Shown piece after piece: positions 7,807-12,287 of a stretch of DNA of 12,287 nucleotides. This DNA comes from Clostridiaceae bacterium. GTDB taxonomy: Bacteria > Bacillota > Clostridia > Saccharofermentanales > DTU023. The stretch lies in contig JAAZFK010000110.1 in NCBI GenBank assembly GCA_012511735.1, positions 1 through 12,287 on the forward strand. The letters run 5' to 3'. Each line of letters begins with the position of its first letter. Within the stretch, counting starts at the first letter, position 1. The notes below the pieces were generated by a model. That model saw nothing but the letters and a program-made list of their open reading frames with translations, had not been told where the DNA came from and searched no databases. The position numbers and the translations under genes were made by a program.

Positions 7807-10464
7807 CTAATGAGCCGCCCGGGCTTGAATCATCTGTCGCATGGCGTCGAAGGTAGCGTCGACCTTACTGACATCCCGGCCGCCTGCCTGTGCCATGTCC
7901 GGCCGTCCTCCGCCCCCTCCGCCTGTCATCCGGGCTGCTTCCCTGACCAGATCCCCTGCCTTGATTCCCTTTTCGATGGCGCCCTGACCGGCCATGGCCA
8001 GCCACAATACCTTGTCTTCTGATGTTCCGGCCAGCACAACGACCGCGTTTCTCCCCAGCTTATCTCTGAAGCGGTCACCGGCTTCGCGCAGTTCGGTCGC
8101 GCCATAGCCCGGGAACTGATGCATGAGCAGGTGGATTTCTCCGATCTGCTCTTCCTGCGCGCTCAGGTTGTCAACCGACTCGGCCAGCCTGTCTCTTTCC
8201 AAACCCTTAATCTCATCGTTGAGTGATTTGATCCGTTCATCCTGTGAGGTCACCTTGGCGAGAAGTTCCCCCTTGGAAACCCGCAGGTACTGTTCAAGCA
8301 GGTAGATAATCCCGGCGTCACGGGACGCCTCCTCCATGGCCGCGCTTCCCGTCAACGCCTCGATCCGCCGGATGCCGGACGCGATGCCGTTTTCGGAGAC
8401 AATCCTGAACAGCGCGATTTCGGCCGTCGAGTTCAGATGGGTTCCCCCGCAAAGTTCGCGGGACAGACTGCCGCAGGAAACAACCCGGACTTCCTCGTCA
8501 TACCGTTCGCCAAAGAGCGCCACGGCTCCGGTCGATCTTGCCTGCTCAAGTGACATGACCTCCGTGGTGACCGGCAGGTTGTCCAAAATCGCCTGGTTGA
8601 CAAAGGCCTCAATGGCAAGCAGTTGTTCGTGAGCCACCGGTCCGTCATGCTGGAAATCAAAGCGGAGTCGCTCCGGTGAGACATAAGACCCCTTTTGTGT
8701 CGTGTGTTCACCCAGAATCGCCTGCAGAGCGGCGTGGAGCAAGTGGGTCGCGGTGTGGTTTCTGGCCGTCGCCATGCGTTCCCTGACCGCGACTGAAAGC
8801 TGTACCGGCAGGCCTGGCTTCAGACTTCCCTCCATAACCTGCGCCTGGTGCAGGATGATTCCGTCCCCGGTCCTTTCGGTCGAAATAATTCTGGCCAGAC
8901 CCTGTTCCTGACGCGCCAGACCCTGATCGCCCGTCTGGCCTCCACCCTCCGCGTAGAAAGGCGTGGCATCCGTAATCAGAATCACCTGATCTCCCTCCCC
9001 GGCTTCTTCGGCCTGGAGCAAGGCGGTGCCATCCGACTTCATTTTGAGGATATACCGCAAGGGCATTTCTTTGTCGAGCAGATTGTAACCATCAAAACGG
9101 GTCGGCTTCAGCTGGCGAATCTGGTCGGGCAAGGCGACCGTCCCCCAGGCAGACGAGGTCTTCTCGAGGAAGTCTTCCCGCGCCCGCATCCGCTGCTCAC
9201 GCATGGCCTGCTCAAAGCCCTCCATGTCAACCATGATCCCCATCTCGCCGGCAATCTCAACAGTTAACTCAATTGGAAAACCAAAGGTATCGTGCAGGCG
9301 GAAAGCAAGATCCCCCGGCAAGATTTGAGATCCCGCGGCCCGTTCCCTTTCACAGGCTTCGGTCAGGAGCGCCAGGCCCTGCCGGATGGTTCGGTCAAAC
9401 CTCTTTTCCTCCTTCTCCAGAACGGAGACGATCAGCTCCTCCCGCCGGAGCTCGGGATAATAGTCGCTCGACTGCTTGATCGCGGTCTTCATGATGGGTG
9501 ACAGGAAGGGTCGGTCGAGCCCCAGAAGCCGTCCCTGGCGGGACGCGCGTCTGATCAGGCGGCGAAGCACATAGCCCCGTCCTTCATTGCCCGGGATGAC
9601 GCCGTCGGCAATCATCATCATGGCCGACCGCACGTGGTCGGTAATAATACGAACCGCAATATCCTCTTTTTCCGATTCACCGTAAACCGTTGATGTCTCG
9701 AGACAGACCCGATCCAGAATCGCCCGGATGGTATCCACCTCAAACATGCCGCCCACGCCCTGCATGACAGCCGCGATCCGTTCAAGACCTGCGCCTGTAT
9801 CAATATTCTTTTTTTCAAGCGGGACATAGGATCCGTCCTCAAGCTTGTTGAATTGGGTGAAGACCAGATTCCAGTACTCCACGAAGCGGTCACATTCGCA
9901 TCCCACGGCGCAGTCAGGCTGGCCGCAACCATATTCTTCACCGCGGTCGAAAAAGAGCTCAGAACAGGGGCCGCAGGGGCCGGTTCCATGTTCCCAGAAA
10001 TTTTCCTCATCGAAGCGTGAGATCCGTCCAGCCGGTACACCCAGGGCAAGCCAATGATCATAGGCCTCGTCATCGTCCAGGTGCACGGTCACATGGATCT
10101 GTTCCGCCGGCATCTCCAGGGTCTTGCAGGAGAAATTCCATGCCCATTGAATGGCTTCCTTTTTAAAGTAGTCACCGAAGGAGAAATTGCCCAACATTTC
10201 AAAAAAAGTTCCATGCCTGGCTGTCTTGCCCACCCGTTCGATGTCGGGTGTCCGGATGCATTTCTGACAAGTGGCGACCCGGGGTGACGGCGGTGTCTCC
10301 GCACCTGTAAACCAGGACTTCATCGGCGTCATCCCCGCGTTGATCAGGAGGATCGACGGGTCATTCTGGGGAATCAGCGAGAAGCTGGGCAGGATCAGGT
10401 GGTCTCTCTTTTCAAAAAAGTCCAGAAAAAGATCCCGGATCGTATTCAGACTTAAAGGTTTCAC
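7807..10464 (-). CDS. alaS: Alanine--tRNA ligase (AlaRS)
   Basis: Class II synthetase charging tRNA-Ala; 885 aa, full length for the family. Order of parts: the catalytic core starting IRDLFLDFF (9-17), with RTPDIE (71-76), RHGTFFEMLGNFSFGDYFK (83-101) and GPCGPCSELFFDRG (162-175); a cysteine-rich insert CGxxDCAVGCECDRF (180-194), common in clostridial AlaRS; the tRNA-recognition helical region; an editing domain with the zinc ligands HTATH (570-574) and CGGTH (672-676); and a C-terminal C-Ala domain with a glycine-rich run (848-853). Start choice: the open frame extends to a TTG at 10524, but that would run through the terminator hairpin. GTG at 10462-10464 lies 6 nt behind TAAGGAG (10471-10477, minus strand) and fits the family N-terminus. 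No T-box leader, frequent on Bacillota synthetase genes, is visible in the 79-nt upstream gap. It is followed by the HIT gene. Confidence 0.97.
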   Translation of the reverse strand: MKPLSLNTIRDLFLDFFEKRDHLILPSFSLIPQNDPSILLINAGMTPMKSWFTGAETPPSPRVATCQKCIRTPDIERVGKTARHGTFFEMLGNFSFGDYFKKEAIQWAWNFSCKTLEMPAEQIHVTVHLDDDEAYDHWLALGVPAGRISRFDEENFWEHGTGPCGPCSELFFDRGEEYGCGQPDCAVGCECDRFVEYWNLVFTQFNKLEDGSYVPLEKKNIDTGAGLERIAAVMQGVGGMFEVDTIRAILDRVCLETSTVYGESEKEDIAVRIITDHVRSAMMMIADGVIPGNEGRGYVLRRLIRRASRQGRLLGLDRPFLSPIMKTAIKQSSDYYPELRREELIVSVLEKEEKRFDRTIRQGLALLTEACERERAAGSQILPGDLAFRLHDTFGFPIELTVEIAGEMGIMVDMEGFEQAMREQRMRAREDFLEKTSSAWGTVALPDQIRQLKPTRFDGYNLLDKEMPLRYILKMKSDGTALLQAEEAGEGDQVILITDATPFYAEGGGQTGDQGLARQEQGLARIISTERTGDGIILHQAQVMEGSLKPGLPVQLSVAVRERMATARNHTATHLLHAALQAILGEHTTQKGSYVSPERLRFDFQHDGPVAHEQLLAIEAFVNQAILDNLPVTTEVMSLEQARSTGAVALFGERYDEEVRVVSCGSLSRELCGGTHLNSTAEIALFRIVSENGIASGIRRIEALTGSAAMEEASRDAGIIYLLEQYLRVSKGELLAKVTSQDERIKSLNDEIKGLERDRLAESVDNLSAQEEQIGEIHLLMHQFPGYGATELREAGDRFRDKLGRNAVVVLAGTSEDKVLWLAMAGQGAIEKGIKAGDLVREAARMTGGGGGGRPDMAQAGGRDVSKVDATFDAMRQMIQARAAH

Positions 10465-10470
10465 AAAGGG

Positions 10471-10477
10471 CTCCTTA
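10471..10477 (-). promoter_or_regulatory. Ribosome binding site deciding the alaS GTG start
   Basis: TAAGGAG on the minus strand, 6 nt upstream of the GTG at 10462-10464. It settles the alaS start against the longer frame opening at 10524, whose extra 20 codons have no counterpart in the AlaRS family. Confidence 0.85.
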
Positions 10478-10494
10478 GACTTCAGTTTATGTAT

Positions 10495-10519
10495 AAAGGC
10501 CCGGATTGCCCGGGCCCTT
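10495..10519 (-). terminator. Hairpin terminator or attenuator between the LysM membrane protein gene and alaS
   Basis: On the minus strand a 10-bp GC-rich stem (AAGGGCCCGG pairing with CCGGGCCTTT, one G-U pair) closes a 5-nt loop GCAAT. The stem ends in TTT and is followed by ATACAT, a poor U-run. It starts 24 nt after the stop of the upstream gene and ends 17 nt before the alaS Shine-Dalgarno. The shape fits an intrinsic terminator of moderate strength, so partial read-through into alaS is possible. No alternative pairing partner for an attenuator is obvious. Confidence 0.6.
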
Positions 10520-10543
10520 ATCAATCATCCTGCCAGGCAGGGA

Positions 10544-12283
10544 TCATTCACCCTGTAGTTCAGACAGCGGCGGTATAGCGATCTTGTTGCCAACGAACAG
10601 GTTGGTCACGCTCATATCGTTGTATTCCGCCAATTTCTCACACAAAGACTCACTGGCTCTGTCGTAATAGGTCATGCAAATGCCCCACCAGGTATCACCG
10701 GCGACGACCAGATGGATTTGTCCTTCCGGGTCAGTCGGTTCGGGATCAGTCTCCTCAGTGGGCGCGACCGTTATTTCCGGCTCGGTTGGAGGCGGGATGA
10801 TCAGCGGCGCGGTCGTGGAGGGTTCTGTCTCGACCGGTTTTTTCTTGTCACCGGACAGCAGCTTGATCAGAGCGACAATACAGATGACAATGATGGCCAG
10901 CAGAATGGCATAGAAGACCAGCCGTCGCTTGCCGTCTGACCGCTGACTTGGTTTCTTGCGGCCATAGCCGTCATCGTAATCATCGTAATCACCGTAAGGA
11001 TCGTAATCACGAGCGCGGTCGAGTTCCTCTCTTGTATCCCAGTTGTCCTGGCTGCCGTAATCGTCATAAGCGGACATCTCTCCGCGGCTGCGCTGTTGCG
11101 CGGCGGTAGAATAGGCAAAGACGGGCAAATCACCCTGGCCGGAGGAGACCGGTTCGTCCCCGGCGTAAGGCCGGTCAGGCGCGGTTCCCCAGCCGGGCTG
11201 GCTTGATGGGGCGTAAGGATCCTGGTAATCGTCATAATCAGGATCATCTGTCGCTGGATCCAACCTGGGAACGACAGCCTCGAAAGGTTCCGTGGCTTCA
11301 CTTACCGGCAGGGGCGGCAGGGACCAGCCTGCGGTTCCACTGTCGAAGCCAGGCTCAGGGGCCACCTGAGGCTTGTCCACCATATCCTGTCTTTCATATC
11401 TTTGCGTACGTCCCAGACCCGGTTCCGGCTGCGGTGCTTCCTTGACGGGAGCGATCACCGGCTCCATGGCCTGGGTGGCGAAACGTCCCAGACTGAACTT
11501 GGACACCTGCTCGACGGTCTTGACCGCCTCCACCTTTGATACCGTCACCTGGATCGGTGTACCGGGCATTTGGGAGGCCGCGGCTGTCATCAGCAGTCCT
11601 GCCGCGTCCATATGGTCTTCGGCTTCCGCCAGATGACGCATGAATTCTTTTTGACCGATAACATCAAATAATTCGCCATTGCAGAGAATGATGACATCAC
11701 CTTCCTCGACCTGGGCGATATTGGAGTAGCGGATCGCGCCCGCCTCACCGGCGATAAAATCTTCCAGCCCTTCAACCGCGTCACCGTATAAATCAACGGC
11801 CTCAATCTTCCTGGATTGGCTAGTCAGAGGATAAAGGACATCCTGGCGATAGATAAAAGCCAGCCCCTCTCCTACCGTGACTGCCGCCATTTCACCATCC
11901 CTGAGGATAATGCCGGCAAAGTAGGCAGCGCGCGCTGTCTCGCCTGAAAGTTTAAGTCCGCCGGTTACGTCCAGAGCGGTCTCGGCCAAGTCATTGATAT
12001 CCGTATCGATATCGCCTTCGTCCGAAACGATTTGACCTGACAGCCGGCGAAGCGGGTCTTGCCAGGCTGCCTGCCGGGTACGTGAATCCGAGGGATAGGC
12101 AAAAACCGAAACCAGGAATCCACGCGCCTCCCGGTCAATTGAGCTGTTGACTGCCCGCAATTCTCTTTTTCCCGGGAATTTACCGTCTAGACAATAGGCG
12201 TCCGCCACACCTTCCTGAGGGTAGTAGCGGGCGTTGACTGTCGTGAGCAAGCGCGTCGTGGTCGGCGCCGGTGCCTTAGCCAT
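10544..12283 (-). CDS. Membrane protein: degenerate PP2C-like domain, acidic linker, TM helix, extracellular LysM
   Basis: 579 aa; no named family recognised for the whole. Residues about 10-255 follow the PP2C (PPM) Ser/Thr phosphatase pattern: FLVSVFAY (57-63) where PP2C has the VADGMGG strand, MAAVTVGEGLAFIYR (132-146) for the usual VGDSRAYLxR, and EEGDVIILCNGELFDVI (193-209) for PGDxLLLCSDGLTDxx. The metal-binding Asp residues are missing at each site (FAYP, NGE, GTP near 241), so it is probably catalytically dead. A Pro, Asp and Tyr-rich linker (about 270-450) ends in DYD/PYG repeats. One TM helix (455-476) follows KRR, with no signal peptide, implying an N-in, C-out topology. A Thr/Pro/Glu-rich stalk (483-520) leads to one LysM domain (523-573) with VVAGDTWWGI and two cysteines (536, 548). 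ATG at 12283 is 4 nt from the window edge, so the start and its binding site are unconfirmed. A hairpin terminator follows. Confidence 0.8.
   Translation of the reverse strand: MAKAPAPTTTRLLTTVNARYYPQEGVADAYCLDGKFPGKRELRAVNSSIDREARGFLVSVFAYPSDSRTRQAAWQDPLRRLSGQIVSDEGDIDTDINDLAETALDVTGGLKLSGETARAAYFAGIILRDGEMAAVTVGEGLAFIYRQDVLYPLTSQSRKIEAVDLYGDAVEGLEDFIAGEAGAIRYSNIAQVEEGDVIILCNGELFDVIGQKEFMRHLAEAEDHMDAAGLLMTAAASQMPGTPIQVTVSKVEAVKTVEQVSKFSLGRFATQAMEPVIAPVKEAPQPEPGLGRTQRYERQDMVDKPQVAPEPGFDSGTAGWSLPPLPVSEATEPFEAVVPRLDPATDDPDYDDYQDPYAPSSQPGWGTAPDRPYAGDEPVSSGQGDLPVFAYSTAAQQRSRGEMSAYDDYGSQDNWDTREELDRARDYDPYGDYDDYDDGYGRKKPSQRSDGKRRLVFYAILLAIIVICIVALIKLLSGDKKKPVETEPSTTAPLIIPPPTEPEITVAPTEETDPEPTDPEGQIHLVVAGDTWWGICMTYYDRASESLCEKLAEYNDMSVTNLFVGNKIAIPPLSELQGE
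10973..11008 (-). repeat. Four 9-bp tandem units encoding a DYD/PYG repeat
   Basis: On the plus strand, ATCGTAATC occurs at 10973-10981, 10982-10990 and 11000-11008, with a diverged unit ACCGTAAGG at 10991-10999. On the coding strand these give DYD, PYG, DYD, DYD (residues 426-437) in the acidic cytoplasmic linker of the LysM membrane protein. Nearly identical codons suggest recent slippage expansion. Confidence 0.8.
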
Positions 12284-12287
12284 AAGA

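Noticed and set aside
10465..10524. Extended alaS N-terminus from a TTG at 10524
   Set aside because: It would translate through the terminator hairpin and add 20 Arg/Lys-rich residues absent from AlaRS, while GTG at 10464 has a well-spaced TAAGGAG.

Overview
The window looks like a chromosomal housekeeping stretch from a moderately GC-rich member of the Bacillota, most likely an uncultured clostridial lineage. The reasons are AAGGAG-type ribosome binding sites, frequent GTG starts, adjacent comEC and holA, an AlaRS with the cysteine-rich insert common in clostridia, and a long form of PRPP synthetase. This placement is an inference by eye; no taxonomic search was run. Eight protein genes fill almost all of the sequence. 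I see no tRNA, rRNA, CRISPR array, insertion sequence or prophage gene.

Left block (46-4861, minus strand, transcribed right to left): engB (ribosome-assembly GTPase), comEC (DNA-uptake channel), holA (DNA polymerase III delta) and radC (JAMM-domain protein). All lie on one strand with short gaps. comEC-holA is the tightest pair (20 nt) and is probably cotranscribed. The only gap in this block that looks structured is the 69 nt between engB and comEC, which holds a hairpin.

Centre (4864-7444, plus strand): a short divergent intergenic region carries an extended -10 promoter driving two tandem paralogues of the ribose-phosphate pyrophosphokinase (Prs) family, 425 and 412 aa. The second copy keeps most catalytic residues. 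The first has substitutions at several of them, which suggests a catalytic plus non-catalytic pair. The second gene ends in a CTAG tetranucleotide shared with the stop codon of the convergent HIT gene.

Right block (7441-12283, minus strand): a gene for a membrane protein with an unusual layout, then a hairpin terminator, alaS (alanyl-tRNA synthetase, GTG start) and a HIT-family hydrolase 15 nt behind alaS. The membrane protein is the most interesting gene here. It has a cytoplasmic PP2C-like domain that appears to have lost every metal-binding Asp, a long acidic Tyr/Pro-rich linker, one transmembrane helix, a Thr/Pro-rich stalk and an extracellular LysM domain. This resembles a wall-sensing receptor built on a dead phosphatase fold.

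Four of the eight genes (radC, holA, engB, alaS) are best read from GTG codons placed behind a Shine-Dalgarno sequence.
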